Assembly (NCBI GenBank): GCA_044356745.1
Contig: JBIKVP010000030.1
Span: 1-22,578 of the forward strand
Source: JBIKVP01 sp044356745
GTDB taxonomy: Bacteria > Pseudomonadota > Alphaproteobacteria > Rhizobiales > Beijerinckiaceae
DNA: 22,578 bases
Direction: 5' to 3'
A program made the position numbers and the translations under genes. Positions within the stretch are counted from its first letter, which is position 1. Each line of letters begins with the position of its first letter. Shown piece after piece: positions 7,075 through 16,053 of this stretch. The notes under the pieces were generated by a model. The model searched no databases. It was not told the DNA's origin and was given only the letters and a program-made list of their open reading frames with translations.

Positions 7075-8093
7075 GCGCCCTACCTCCTGATCATATATCA
7101 AAACCTTTTTTCTCTCCATGGCGCTTTTGCATTGCCCCCATGATGGACTGGACAGATAAAAATTGTCGGTACATCCATCGTTTATTGTCACGCCATGCCC
7201 GTCTTTACACCGAGATGCTTACACCGAATGCCGTGATTTTCGGGGATCGAGAGCGTTTGCTTGGTTTTGATCAAAGTGAACATCCGCTTGCATTACAATT
7301 GGGTGGCTCTGAACCTGACACACTGGTTCAAGCGTCAAAAATTGCACAAGAGTGGGGCTATGATGAGATTAATCTCAATATCGGCTGTCCCTCTGATCGC
7401 GTGCAAAGCGGACGTTTTGGCGCATGCCTGATGCAGGAACCTGCTCTTGTCGCCGAATGTGTTAAAGCGCTTAAAGATACGATTGCGCTACCCATCACCG
7501 TTAAATGCCGCATCGGTGTCGATGATCAAGATCCTGATATTGCGCTTTTTACACTCGCCGATCTGGTCATTGCAGCGGGTGCTGATGCATTAATTGTTCA
7601 CGCACGAAAAGCGTGGCTGAAAGGTTTAAGCCCAAAAGATAACCGTGATATTCCACCCCTTGATTATGCTATTGTTCATCGTTTGAAGGCGACTTATCCT
7701 CACATTCCGATTATTCTCAATGGTGGGCTCAATGATCTTGAGAGCGCTCAAAGCCATCTCAATACGCTTGACGGTGTCATGATTGGACGATCTGCTTATC
7801 ATCATCCTGAAATATTGATGTGCGTAGATTCAACTCTGTTCAATGCGCCCGATTCCTATCAAGATGCGCGCGATGCTTTAGCAACACTTACACCGTTCAT
7901 TGAGGCACATCTGAAACGCGGTGGCCGGTTACATGGCATTACACGCCATTTACATGGCTTTTTTTCCGGACGCCGAGGCGCACGTCCATTTCGGCGATAC
8001 TTAGCCACTGAATGCATTAAACCAGAGGCAAATGCTGCAACATTCATGCAAGCGCTCACGCTCATTGAAACAACAATGGATGCGACATGCTGA
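7071..8093 (+). CDS. dusA: tRNA-dihydrouridine(20/20a) synthase DusA
   Basis: This FMN enzyme reduces uridine to dihydrouridine in the tRNA D-loop using NADPH. The DusA subtype is supported by MMDWTDKNCRY (24-34), NIGCPSDRVQSGRFGACLM (103-121) with catalytic Cys106, and HARKAWLKGLSPKDNR (177-192) followed by PPLDY. The last of these is specific to DusA rather than DusB or DusC. The length of 340 residues is normal. The start overlaps the preceding stop by four bases, and the end overlaps the permease gene by seven, so the three genes form a compact operon. The enzyme is unrelated to its neighbours in function. Confidence 0.93.
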   Translation: MSALPPDHISKPFFSPWRFCIAPMMDWTDKNCRYIHRLLSRHARLYTEMLTPNAVIFGDRERLLGFDQSEHPLALQLGGSEPDTLVQASKIAQEWGYDEINLNIGCPSDRVQSGRFGACLMQEPALVAECVKALKDTIALPITVKCRIGVDDQDPDIALFTLADLVIAAGADALIVHARKAWLKGLSPKDNRDIPPLDYAIVHRLKATYPHIPIILNGGLNDLESAQSHLNTLDGVMIGRSAYHHPEILMCVDSTLFNAPDSYQDARDALATLTPFIEAHLKRGGRLHGITRHLHGFFSGRRGARPFRRYLATECIKPEANAATFMQALTLIETTMDATC

Positions 8094-8923
8094 TTGATTT
8101 ACCGCTCAATGACCTGTTGATCCTCGCGCTCGCTTTATTGAGTGCAGGCGCTGTCACGGGGATTTTAGCAGGCATGTTTGGCGTCGGTGGCGGCGCGGTC
8201 ATGGTTCCCGTGCTTTATCAGGTCTTCACCTTTATCAATGTCCCCACTGACATCAGAATGCACCTTGCGATTGGCACATCGCTCACAGTGATTATGGCAA
8301 CGTCGATCAGGTCGTATCGCGGGCACTTTGCCAAAGGCGCAGTTGATGTTGCATTGCTTAAAACATGGGCAGCACCGGTCATTATTGGCGTGCTGTGTGG
8401 TTCAGCGATTGCTGCACTGGCCAGCTCAGCGCTTCTAAAAGGTGTTTTCGCCGTTATCGCCACACTCAATGGCCTTAAACTCATCGCTGGCAAAGATCAC
8501 TGGCGCATTGCTGACGAATTGCCTCAAAAAGGTATCTTGCGCCTTTATGGCCTGATTATTGGCTTTTTGTCAGCGCTGATGGGAATTGGCGGTGGTGTGT
8601 TTGGATCCATGATCATGACACTTTATGGCCGCTCCATTCATCAAGCAGTGGCGACGTCATCGGGTCTTGGCATCTTGATTTCAGCGCCAGGGATGGTGGG
8701 TTATATGTTTGCGGGATGGCCACATATGGCGCAATTACCGCCATTATCTGTTGGATTTGTATCATTCATTGGTGTGATACTGCTAATTCCTATGAGTGCT
8801 TGGCTTGCACCCATTGGTGTAAAACTTGCCCATGGTTTTGCACGACGGACATTAGAAAAAGCATTCGGTACATTTTTAATTCTTGTCGCCTTGCGTTTTA
8901 TTGTCAGTTTAATTTTGGAGTAA
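8087..8923 (+). CDS. TauE/SafE family membrane permease
   Basis: The 278-residue inner-membrane protein has about eight hydrophobic segments and two internal repeats, each with the family's Gly-rich motif: GILAGMFGVGGGAVMVPVL (25-43) and GFLSALMGIGGGVFGS in the second half. TauE/SafE members export sulfite, sulfoacetate or related anions; the substrate here is unknown. The start lies inside the last codons of dusA, which indicates coupled translation. The last 20 bases overlap the 3' end of the opposing DUF1289 gene, so no terminator fits between them. Confidence 0.87.
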   Translation: MLIDLPLNDLLILALALLSAGAVTGILAGMFGVGGGAVMVPVLYQVFTFINVPTDIRMHLAIGTSLTVIMATSIRSYRGHFAKGAVDVALLKTWAAPVIIGVLCGSAIAALASSALLKGVFAVIATLNGLKLIAGKDHWRIADELPQKGILRLYGLIIGFLSALMGIGGGVFGSMIMTLYGRSIHQAVATSSGLGILISAPGMVGYMFAGWPHMAQLPPLSVGFVSFIGVILLIPMSAWLAPIGVKLAHGFARRTLEKAFGTFLILVALRFIVSLILE

Positions 8924-9098
8924 GGTGTGTGTTTTTTAAACGCTGAGGTAAAATGGCTATAATCGCACGTCTGTCATCTTCACTTAAAGCAAGCCAAGAT
9001 CCTATTTCCTCAAGTGTACGCAAACACCCCGTACAGTAACCTGTAACAGGGTCAGTGATGCATACACCAACACATGGGCTTGATATGGCATGGCTCAT
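8904..9098 (-). CDS. Small DUF1289 protein with a Cys cluster
   Basis: The 64-residue protein has the DUF1289 signature: SPCVGVC near the start, then YCTGCLRTLEEI. The four Cys residues probably bind a metal (zinc or an Fe-S cluster), but this is not proven for the family. A tail of about 20 residues follows the core and overlaps the TauE/SafE gene on the other strand. The ATG at 9098 has AAGG 7 nt upstream. It is a stand-alone gene, convergent with the permease operon. Function unknown. Confidence 0.85.
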   Translation of the reverse strand: MSHAISSPCVGVCITDPVTGYCTGCLRTLEEIGSWLALSEDDRRAIIAILPQRLKNTHLTPKLN

Positions 9099-9231
9099 AT
9101 TACAACCTTGTCTTTCACCCTACTTTTATTCAGCAATTTATAAATCCATAAACAGCCTCTAGCATAAGCCATAGAGAAGACCTAAATTAACATGATGACG
9201 CGGTGAACACTTTAAGTGTGCCACGCGCACA

Positions 9232-9606
9232 ATGATTGAATATATTGATAACAAAGCGATGATGATAAAAGCAGCAGATCAGGACGGCAACGACCAAGGG
9301 GGTGGAGGCGGTAACGGCACAGTGATCCTCACGAAGCCGCGTACACGCACGAAGCGCCCAAACATGTATCGCGTGCTGCTCCTCAATGATGATTATACCC
9401 CCATGGAATTTGTCGTCGCCGTTCTTGAGCGGTTTTTTAATAAAAATCGTGATGATGCCACCCGCATCATGCTTCTGGTACATCAGCACGGTGTTGGGGA
9501 ATGCGGCATCTATACCTTTGAAATTGCTGAAACAAAAGTAACACAAGTCATGGATTTCGCGCGCAAGCATCAACACCCTTTACAATGCGTTATGGAGAAA
9601 AATTAG
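9232..9606 (+). CDS. clpS: ClpS, N-degron adaptor for ClpAP
   Basis: ClpS recognises N-terminal bulky hydrophobic residues of proteins and hands them to ClpAP; it also blocks degradation of some other substrates. The conserved core is clear: NMYRVLLLNDDYTPMEFV (44-61) with the substrate-binding Asn/Asp residues, VHQHG (83-87), and VTQVMDFARKHQHPLQCVMEK at the end. A Gly-rich flexible N-terminal arm (residues 17-30) precedes it, as expected for the part that inserts into ClpA. No good ribosome binding site precedes ATG 9232, nor the alternatives at 9259 and 9262, so the start is uncertain; 9259 would give 115 residues. clpA follows 146 bp downstream, the usual arrangement. Confidence 0.93.
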   Translation: MIEYIDNKAMMIKAADQDGNDQGGGGGNGTVILTKPRTRTKRPNMYRVLLLNDDYTPMEFVVAVLERFFNKNRDDATRIMLLVHQHGVGECGIYTFEIAETKVTQVMDFARKHQHPLQCVMEKN

Positions 9607-9741
9607 CGTGATAAAACCACGTACTCTAAATTACGTCTGTCTTTCGCCTCAATCATGTGATTCAATAAACATCGTATTAAACTTTAATTTCCTTGCGCTA
9701 AGATTTGTTTGAGTCATGCTCTACATCATCAGCCAGACCCT

Positions 9742-9755
9742 AGGAGGCGCCGTTG
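9742..9755 (+). promoter_or_regulatory. Strong ribosome binding site that fixes a TTG start for clpA
   Basis: AGGAGG (9742-9747) lies five bases before TTG 9753. The codons that follow read MPTFSRSLEQAL, the expected ClpA N-terminus, and there is no in-frame ATG nearby. The strong site probably compensates for the weak start codon. Confidence 0.8.
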
Positions 9756-12233
9756 CCGACATTCTCCCGCAGTCTTGAGCAAGCCTTGCATCGGGCTTTA
9801 GCGTTCGCAAACGAGCATCATCATGAATACGCAACGCTTGAGCATCTCTTGCTGGCGCTGACCGATGATCAGGATGCATCAGCCGTGATGCGGGCATGTA
9901 ATGTCGATGTGGATATTCTGAAAAAAAGTCTCAACGAATACATTGATGCGGAACTGACAAACCTTGTCAGTGATGGACGCGAGGATTCCAAGCCCACCGC
10001 TGGCTTCCAGCGCGTGATTCAACGTGCCGTGATTCATGTGCAATCTTCAGGTCGGGAAGAGGTCACAGGTGCAAATGTGCTTGTTGCGATCTTTGCTGAG
10101 CGTGAAAGCCATGCCGCATACTTCCTGCAAGAGCAGGATATGACGCGCTATGATGCCGTCAATTACATTTCTCATGGCATTGCAAAACGTGCAGACATGA
10201 GCGTAATTAAGCCACCACGTGGCGCAGATGAAGAGCCTGAAACGCCCGAAGCAAAAGCCGCACCTGAGCCAGAAGCGGCCAAGAAGAAGCCTGATGCGCT
10301 TGAAGCTTATTGCGTCAACCTCAATAAAAAAGCCAAAGATGGCCGGATTGATCCACTTATTGGGCGCGAGCAGGAAGTGCAACGCACGATCCAAGTGCTT
10401 TGTCGTCGCCAAAAAAACAATCCTCTATTGGTTGGTGATCCCGGTGTAGGTAAAACCGCGATTGCTGAAGGATTGGCACTCAAAATCGAGATGGGTCAAG
10501 TGCCTGAAGTGCTCATTGATGCTACTGTGTTTGCAATTGATATGGGAACATTACTTGCAGGAACACGCTATCGCGGCGATTTTGAAGAGCGCTTGAAACA
10601 GGTCGTCAAAGAAATTGAGCAGCACCCTAAAGCGATTATGTTCATTGACGAAATTCATACCGTTATCGGTGCAGGTGCGACATCAGGCGGTGCGATGGAT
10701 GCCTCAAACCTTTTAAAGCCTGCGTTGGCGTCAGGTTCAGTGCGCTGTATTGGTTCAACAACATACAAAGAATATCGCCAATATTTTGAAAAGGATCGTG
10801 CATTGGTGCGTCGTTTTCAGAAAATTGATGTTCAAGAACCTACAATCCCAGATGCAATTGAAATTCTCAAAGGTCTCAAACCTTATTTTGAGGAATTTCA
10901 TAAACTACGTTACACACAAGAGGCAATTAAAGCAGCGGTGGAGCTTTCAGCGCGCTATATCCATGATCGCAAGCTTCCCGATAAAGCGATTGATGTGATT
11001 GATGAAACGGGCGCATCGCAAATGCTTGTGCCTGAAAACAAGCGCAAAAAAACGATTGGTCTCAAAGAAATTGAGACAACAATTGCGGTCATGGCACGTA
11101 TTCCGCCAAAAACTGTCTCAAAAGATGATGCCGAGGTTTTGCAAAATCTTGTCACCACCTTGCAGCGTGTTGTGTATGGACAAGATAATGCCATTCAACA
11201 GCTCTCTTCAGCGATAAAGCTCGCGCGAGCAGGGTTGCGCGATGCAGAGAAACCCATTGGCTGTTACATGTTTGCAGGCCCCACAGGGGTCGGAAAAACA
11301 GAAGTTGCCAAGCAACTTGCAGGTGTGCTTGGCGTCGAGCTCTTACGTTTTGATATGTCAGAATACATGGAGCGGCATACTATTAGCCGCTTGATCGGCG
11401 CACCTCCCGGCTACGTGGGTTTTGATCAGGGCGGTTTGCTCACTGACGGTGTCGATCAACATCCATATGCTGTTCTCTTGCTTGATGAAATTGAAAAAGC
11501 ACATCCTGATTTATTCAATATTCTGCTTCAAGTGATGGATCACGGCAAACTTACTGATCACAACGGCAAGCAGGTCGATTTCCGTAATGTCATTTTGATC
11601 ATGACCACAAACGCCGGTGCAGCAGATCTTGCCAAACCCGCATTCGGTTTCACGCGTACAAAGCGTGAGGGGGATGATCAAGAAGCCATTAATCGCTTGT
11701 TTGCGCCTGAATTCCGTAACCGTTTAGATGCTGTGATTTCCTTCTCTCAACTTCCCAAAGAGGTTGTTTCACGTGTTGTCGATAAATTCGTATTGCAACT
11801 TGAGGCTCAACTCGCCGATCGCAATGTCACGATTGAACTCAGCGATGAAGCGCGGGTATGGTTATGCGATAATGGTTATGATGAAGCAATGGGTGCACGT
11901 CCTATGGCGCGGCTCATTCAAAGTACGATTAAAACACCTCTCGCTGATGAAGTGCTGTTCGGACGCCTTAAAACAGGCGGCGCCGTCCGTGTCGTGGTCA
12001 AAACCGATGAAGCTGGTCTCGCAAGTCTTGACTTTGAATTTCCAGAAGGCCCTGTCGCACCAAAGCAGGAGAAAGATGTTGCAGCTAGACTGCGCAAAGA
12101 TAAAGCATCCGCATCGGGAAAAAGTGAGGTGACACCAAAGCGCAAAACCACAAAGCGTCCTCCTGCCACACCACTTGAGCCTGCTTTCGAGGGATCAGGT
12201 GATGCACCTTCAGACGATTCAACGGCGTCATAA
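9753..12233 (+). CDS. clpA: ClpA, AAA+ unfoldase of the ClpAP protease
   Basis: ClpA unfolds substrates and feeds them into ClpP. The 826 residues contain, in order: the Clp N-domain (1-145), which binds ClpS; a charged Pro/Glu/Lys linker (155-182); AAA module 1 with Walker A GDPGVGKT (228-235) and Walker B IMFIDE (295-300); and AAA module 2 with Walker A GPTGVGKT (509-516) and Walker B LLLDEIEKA (575-583). An FGF tripeptide (631-633) sits where the ClpP-docking loop (usually IGL/LGF) is found. A Lys/Ser/Thr-rich tail from about 768 to 826 is long for the family (usual total about 750-800) and likely disordered. The start is TTG. clpP is not in the window. Confidence 0.95.
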   Translation: MPTFSRSLEQALHRALAFANEHHHEYATLEHLLLALTDDQDASAVMRACNVDVDILKKSLNEYIDAELTNLVSDGREDSKPTAGFQRVIQRAVIHVQSSGREEVTGANVLVAIFAERESHAAYFLQEQDMTRYDAVNYISHGIAKRADMSVIKPPRGADEEPETPEAKAAPEPEAAKKKPDALEAYCVNLNKKAKDGRIDPLIGREQEVQRTIQVLCRRQKNNPLLVGDPGVGKTAIAEGLALKIEMGQVPEVLIDATVFAIDMGTLLAGTRYRGDFEERLKQVVKEIEQHPKAIMFIDEIHTVIGAGATSGGAMDASNLLKPALASGSVRCIGSTTYKEYRQYFEKDRALVRRFQKIDVQEPTIPDAIEILKGLKPYFEEFHKLRYTQEAIKAAVELSARYIHDRKLPDKAIDVIDETGASQMLVPENKRKKTIGLKEIETTIAVMARIPPKTVSKDDAEVLQNLVTTLQRVVYGQDNAIQQLSSAIKLARAGLRDAEKPIGCYMFAGPTGVGKTEVAKQLAGVLGVELLRFDMSEYMERHTISRLIGAPPGYVGFDQGGLLTDGVDQHPYAVLLLDEIEKAHPDLFNILLQVMDHGKLTDHNGKQVDFRNVILIMTTNAGAADLAKPAFGFTRTKREGDDQEAINRLFAPEFRNRLDAVISFSQLPKEVVSRVVDKFVLQLEAQLADRNVTIELSDEARVWLCDNGYDEAMGARPMARLIQSTIKTPLADEVLFGRLKTGGAVRVVVKTDEAGLASLDFEFPEGPVAPKQEKDVAARLRKDKASASGKSEVTPKRKTTKRPPATPLEPAFEGSGDAPSDDSTAS

Positions 12234-12261
12234 CATATCTGAAGTTTAATATGAGTTTGCT

Positions 12262-13041
12262 ATGAGCCTGCCGCTTTCGGTTTTTATTATTACGCTCAAT
12301 GAAGCAGATCGTCTTGGCAAAGTGCTCAAAGCACTTGATGGGTTAAGCGACGACATCATTGTGGTGGATTCTGGCTCTACCGATGGCACACAAGATGTTG
12401 CTCATGCTCACGGTGCGCGGGTCATTGAGCATGCATGGCAGGGATACGGTTTGCAAAAACGCTTTGCTGAAGAGCAATGCCGCAATCCGTGGCTGCTTAA
12501 TCTTGATGCGGATGAAGTGCTTCCTGCAGATCTTGTTTTAGAAATCAGGCAAATATTTCATGAGCGCACACCTCTTTATGATGCCTATGAAATAAGGATT
12601 GCGGAAATGTTTCCTGGCGAAGCAGCACCGCATCGCTTTGCCTATACGCTTAAACCTGTCCGGCTATATCGTTTTGATAAAGGGCGCTATGTCACATCCC
12701 CTGTGCATGACCGTGTTGAAATGATGAAAGGTGCGCGGATTGGACGTTTAAAAGGAACGATCCATCACTATTCCGTACGCTCCCTTGGCGATCAAATGAA
12801 AAAACTCAACGCCTATACCGATGCACAAGTCGCTGATTTGATTGCGCGCGGACAAAAGCCTTCAATTCTGCGCTTAATCGCTGAATTTCCCTCAGCATTT
12901 TTTAAGGCGTATATTTTGCGCCGTCATTTTTTAAGGGGTATTTACGGCTTTATGACCGCAATGAACTTTGCATTCTATCGCTATTTACGCATGGCTAAGT
13001 GGGTTGAAGCTCTCTATCAAAAACGCCAAGGCGAAACCTGA
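12262..13041 (+). CDS. Family 2 glycosyltransferase, WaaE/KdtX-like
   Basis: The 259-residue cytoplasmic or membrane-attached enzyme has a GT-A fold: SVFIITLNEADRL at the start, DSGSTDGT (36-43), LDADE (81-85) with the metal-binding DxD motif, then SPVHDRVE and HHYSVRSL, both typical of the WaaE-like group. These add a sugar, often glucose, to the inner core of lipopolysaccharide. The exact sugar cannot be told. A basic, aromatic C-terminal helix may contact the membrane. The gene lies 28 bp after clpA and its last 25 bases overlap the opposing pgeF gene. No strong ribosome binding site is visible. Confidence 0.85.
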   Translation: MSLPLSVFIITLNEADRLGKVLKALDGLSDDIIVVDSGSTDGTQDVAHAHGARVIEHAWQGYGLQKRFAEEQCRNPWLLNLDADEVLPADLVLEIRQIFHERTPLYDAYEIRIAEMFPGEAAPHRFAYTLKPVRLYRFDKGRYVTSPVHDRVEMMKGARIGRLKGTIHHYSVRSLGDQMKKLNAYTDAQVADLIARGQKPSILRLIAEFPSAFFKAYILRRHFLRGIYGFMTAMNFAFYRYLRMAKWVEALYQKRQGET

Positions 13042-13934
13042 AGTCTCTGAGGTAATTCTGGCAGCGGCTTGATGGGCGCTTCAATCGCTATCGCAGAAAT
13101 CAAGCGGCCATAATCAACTTCGTGACGATGTACTGAGCGACGATAACTGTAAAAGCGGGTATCATCGCTGTATGTACATTTACCCAAATCAACGACTCGC
13201 GTGACACCTGCATCGTTCAGGCGATGACGTATAAAGCTTGGCAGATCAAAATGCAGCGTCTGGCGCGGACCTCGTTCTGCAAAAAAGTCGCGATTGAACG
13301 GATCGGCGGCTAAAAATGGCGCCATAAAATCCTCGCCAACCTCATAGGCATTTCGGCTGATCGTAGGCCCAAGGGCAACCGTGATGCGTGTGCGCTGCGC
13401 ACCAAGTGCTTCCATCGCCTCAAGCGTCGCTTCCAGCACACCGCCCAAAGCCCCCTTAGAGCCCGCATGAGCCGCACCAATCACATTCGCATGAGGATCA
13501 GCAAATAAAACAGGGCCACAATCGGCAGAGGCAACAGCAAGCGCAATGCCCTTGAGATTTGTGACCATCGCATCCGCTTGTGGGCGATCTTCCAATGTCC
13601 ATACTGCGTGAAGGTCAGTGAGTGTAATCACGTGTGGCGAATGAACTTGATAAAGGCTGAGCATGAGATCTGGACGCACGCCCATAATCTCTACCATACG
13701 CTTACGATTTTCGGCCACATGATCAGGATGGTCTTTAGAGCCAAGCCCACCATTCAAGCTGCTATACAATCCACGTGATGTACCGCCTTGACGTGTAAAA
13801 AACGCATGGCGAAACCCTTTAAGAGCGAGCATTGCAGGAGCTTGCAAATAACCTGGATCGTTGTGCGACACGTCTAATTTCCGTATAGGTGCGCGGTAAA
13901 ACGCTTGTTGAGATTGCATCGAAGGAAATATCAT
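13017..13934 (-). CDS. pgeF: Purine nucleoside phosphorylase / YfiH family (laccase domain) protein
   Basis: The YfiH/YlmD family was once called polyphenol oxidase. Members have purine nucleoside phosphorylase and adenosine deaminase activity, and E. coli PgeF edits misincorporated L-Ser from cell-wall precursors. Metal ligands are visible: His98 in YQVHSP, Cys139 in SADCGPV and His156 in GAAHAG. The usual AAHAGW(R/K)G motif reads AAHAGSKG here, so the aromatic residue is replaced by Ser. The 305 residues are slightly long; ATG 13934 is the first start, but a later one is possible as no clear ribosome binding site exists. It is third in the lgt operon, 73 bp after the methyltransferase gene. 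Confidence 0.88.
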   Translation of the reverse strand: MIFPSMQSQQAFYRAPIRKLDVSHNDPGYLQAPAMLALKGFRHAFFTRQGGTSRGLYSSLNGGLGSKDHPDHVAENRKRMVEIMGVRPDLMLSLYQVHSPHVITLTDLHAVWTLEDRPQADAMVTNLKGIALAVASADCGPVLFADPHANVIGAAHAGSKGALGGVLEATLEAMEALGAQRTRITVALGPTISRNAYEVGEDFMAPFLAADPFNRDFFAERGPRQTLHFDLPSFIRHRLNDAGVTRVVDLGKCTYSDDTRFYSYRRSVHRHEVDYGRLISAIAIEAPIKPLPELPQRLQVSPWRF

Positions 13935-14007
13935 ATCACAAATCAGTTACTTATTTGCTCTGATCATCTTTAAGTAAGGTAAATAAGGCGTTAATATGTC
14001 ACTATAC

Positions 14008-15105
14008 TCAATTAGTAAAACCTAATAGAGTATCAAGTGAAGCATCTGAAATTGCCATCACTTTAAACAACATACCCATACCAGTTAAACTACGATCCAG
14101 ATAACGTAAAACAGCATCATCAATAGCGCGAGATTGACCTTGTGTCGCGTGCATTTTAAGCATAGCTGCCCTGACGTTTAGGCCAAGCGCTTCAAGAAAA
14201 TCACCTTGCGCCATCGCACCATGAACAGCACAGCCAGTGCGTTCAGCAGCGACCTTAAGGACAGGGAAATTAACATGCGCCGTAATGTCAGCTTCACCTG
14301 GTGTTGCCAATGTATCAATCATCTGATGTGCTTTAAGTGCCTGAACCGTATCCCCGATGTCAGCGCTGGTATAACCATAATCCAAGATCAGCATAGCACC
14401 GCGCTCGGCTGCAAGGCGCGCTGATAAGGTTGCAGCTATTGAAACAGCCTCCGGAGCAATTTCAAGAATAGCGCCCTCCTCTGCATCCTTTTCAAGGCGT
14501 GGCTCTGACGTTGCGGCGTGCGTAAAAACAAGCGCACCAAATGTATCAATATCAACTGTGCGCTCATGCCAATGACCATCGACGCGTACATATTGCCTGA
14601 GGGGCAGAGCATCAAAAAACTCATTGGCGAGAATGATTTTTGGTCCTTCCGGCAGCGTTTCAATCGACGTGTGCCATGATGCAGGGTGTTCTTTAAGTGC
14701 TTCAACCTGTAAACGTTGCAAGACAGGGCTCGTCTCAACCAGATGAATATTTGCAGCTTGACGACATGCTTTGATGACTTTAAGCGCGCGCAGCACATCT
14801 TTCATCAACGTGCCTCGCCCCGGCCCTAATTCAATCAGATGAAACATCGGGGGCGAGTCCATCTTCTGCCAAACATCGGCAACCCATAAGCCAATTAATT
14901 CGCCAAACATTTGGCTGATTTCTGGTGCGGTGGTAAAATCACCGGCCTGACCAAACGGATCACGCGTCATATAATATCCATAGCGCGGATGCCCTAGACA
15001 AAGTGCCATGTACCGCTCAAAGGGAATCGCACCCTCAACGGCAATGATATGACGTAATTCACGCGCCAGTGGTGTCATTTGAGGAAGGGTGACTGTCTCG
15101 CTCAT
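14008..15105 (-). CDS. MidA/NDUFAF7-type SAM-dependent methyltransferase
   Basis: The 365-residue protein matches the DUF185/MidA family: HPRYGYY (39-45), GDFTTAPEISQMFGE (55-69), the SAM-binding ELGPGRGTLM (92-101) and ILANEFFDALPLRQ. The eukaryotic member NDUFAF7 dimethylates an Arg in a complex I subunit during assembly. Bacterial members are presumed to act similarly, but this is not shown here. Its ATG overlaps the lgt stop by four bases (ATGA), so translation is coupled. The order lgt, this gene, pgeF is widespread in alphaproteobacteria. Confidence 0.9.
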   Translation of the reverse strand: MSETVTLPQMTPLARELRHIIAVEGAIPFERYMALCLGHPRYGYYMTRDPFGQAGDFTTAPEISQMFGELIGLWVADVWQKMDSPPMFHLIELGPGRGTLMKDVLRALKVIKACRQAANIHLVETSPVLQRLQVEALKEHPASWHTSIETLPEGPKIILANEFFDALPLRQYVRVDGHWHERTVDIDTFGALVFTHAATSEPRLEKDAEEGAILEIAPEAVSIAATLSARLAAERGAMLILDYGYTSADIGDTVQALKAHQMIDTLATPGEADITAHVNFPVLKVAAERTGCAVHGAMAQGDFLEALGLNVRAAMLKMHATQGQSRAIDDAVLRYLDRSLTGMGMLFKVMAISDASLDTLLGFTN

Positions 15106-15914
15106 GAAGGCTCCTGACGTAAGCCCCGCATCATCAGATAAAGCCCACCAAGAGCGAGTGGAACACTCAATATCATACCCATTGTCAGGACATTCGTGCC
15201 CAGTAAAAACCCGAGTTGCGGATCAGGCTCACGAAAAAATTCGCATACAGTGCGCGCAAGCGCATAGCCAAGCGCAAAGATACCCGTAAGCATACCTGGG
15301 CGCTTGAAACCAATGATGCGTACAAAAACAATCATAACGATCAGGAGAAACAACCCCTCGCTCAGTGCTTCATAAAGTTGGCTTGGATGACGCGGTAGAT
15401 CACCACCATTGGGGAAAACTACCGCCCAAGGCACATCGACCGCGATTCGTCCCCACAGTTCACTGTTAATAAAATTGGCAACGCGTCCCAATCCAAGCCC
15501 CAATGGCGCCACAACGGCCACGACATCAAGCAAATTGAGTGGATTGACATTGATACGACGCGCGAAAAGAACCACGGCAAGCGCTGCCCCTGCCAGACCT
15601 CCATGAAACGACATACCGCCTTTCCACACCGCAAAGATCTCAACGGGATGCGCGAGATAATAACTGAAATTGTAAAACAACACATACCCTGTACGCCCAC
15701 CGAGTACGACACCCAAAGCCACCCACAAGATCAGATCATCAATCTGCAAAGCTGTCGGACGTGTTTGCGTCGCGCTCCAGAATGCATCGCGTGAACACAG
15801 CCAACGGGCATACCACCAGCCACCAAGCAACCCGACGATATAAGCAAGCGCATACCAACGCAGCGCAAACGAGCCAATACTGAAAATAATGGGATCAATG
15901 TCGGGAAAAGGCAT
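15102..15914 (-). CDS. lgt: Prolipoprotein diacylglyceryl transferase
   Basis: Lgt transfers diacylglycerol from phosphatidylglycerol to the lipobox Cys of lipoproteins, the first step in their maturation, in the inner membrane. The 270-residue protein has about seven membrane segments. Seen directly: the Lgt signature GLGRVANFINSELWG (140-154), MSFHGG (101-106) and RHPSQLYEA (175-183). It is the first gene of the lgt-methyltransferase-pgeF operon and is divergent from ubiK. One likely client, the NlpD-like lipoprotein, is encoded 5 kb away. Confidence 0.96.
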   Translation of the reverse strand: MPFPDIDPIIFSIGSFALRWYALAYIVGLLGGWWYARWLCSRDAFWSATQTRPTALQIDDLILWVALGVVLGGRTGYVLFYNFSYYLAHPVEIFAVWKGGMSFHGGLAGAALAVVLFARRINVNPLNLLDVVAVVAPLGLGLGRVANFINSELWGRIAVDVPWAVVFPNGGDLPRHPSQLYEALSEGLFLLIVMIVFVRIIGFKRPGMLTGIFALGYALARTVCEFFREPDPQLGFLLGTNVLTMGMILSVPLALGGLYLMMRGLRQEPS

Positions 15915-15956
15915 AGGCTTGATAAACCTGTTTTTTTAAATTTTTGAACTGATTCG

Positions 15957-15962
15957 ATTATA
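15957..15962 (-). promoter_or_regulatory. -10 element of the lgt operon promoter
   Basis: A perfect TATAAT on the minus strand lies 43 bp upstream of the lgt start. No good -35 match is present at 16-18 bp. Instead the motif CTATTCGCTT (minus strand, 15984-15993) covers that position, so an activator may substitute. Confidence 0.55.
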
Positions 15963-15983
15963 CGAACAGATCCAAAGAAGAGT

Positions 15984-16053
15984 AAGCGAATAGTGCGTAC
16001 GCCACAAAGTGGATATAAATTTGTATTCACTCTTGGCTATTCCCTATTCGCTT
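15984..16053. repeat. Inverted 10-mer in the lgt-ubiK divergent promoter region
   Basis: AAGCGAATAG (15984-15993) and its exact complement CTATTCGCTT (16044-16053) lie 50 bp apart. Each copy falls in the -35 region or spacer of one of the two divergent promoters, reading outward in each case. A short palindrome CCACAAAGTGG (16002-16012) lies between them. A shared regulator site is inferred. Confidence 0.5.

Noticed and set aside
9187..9576. Minus-strand frame of 129 residues opposite clpS
   Set aside because: It is almost wholly antisense to a conserved gene, is Cys/His-rich without a motif pattern and is an obvious shadow.
10047..10412. Minus-strand frame of 121 residues inside clpA
   Set aside because: Antisense to a well-conserved part of clpA with no supporting signals.
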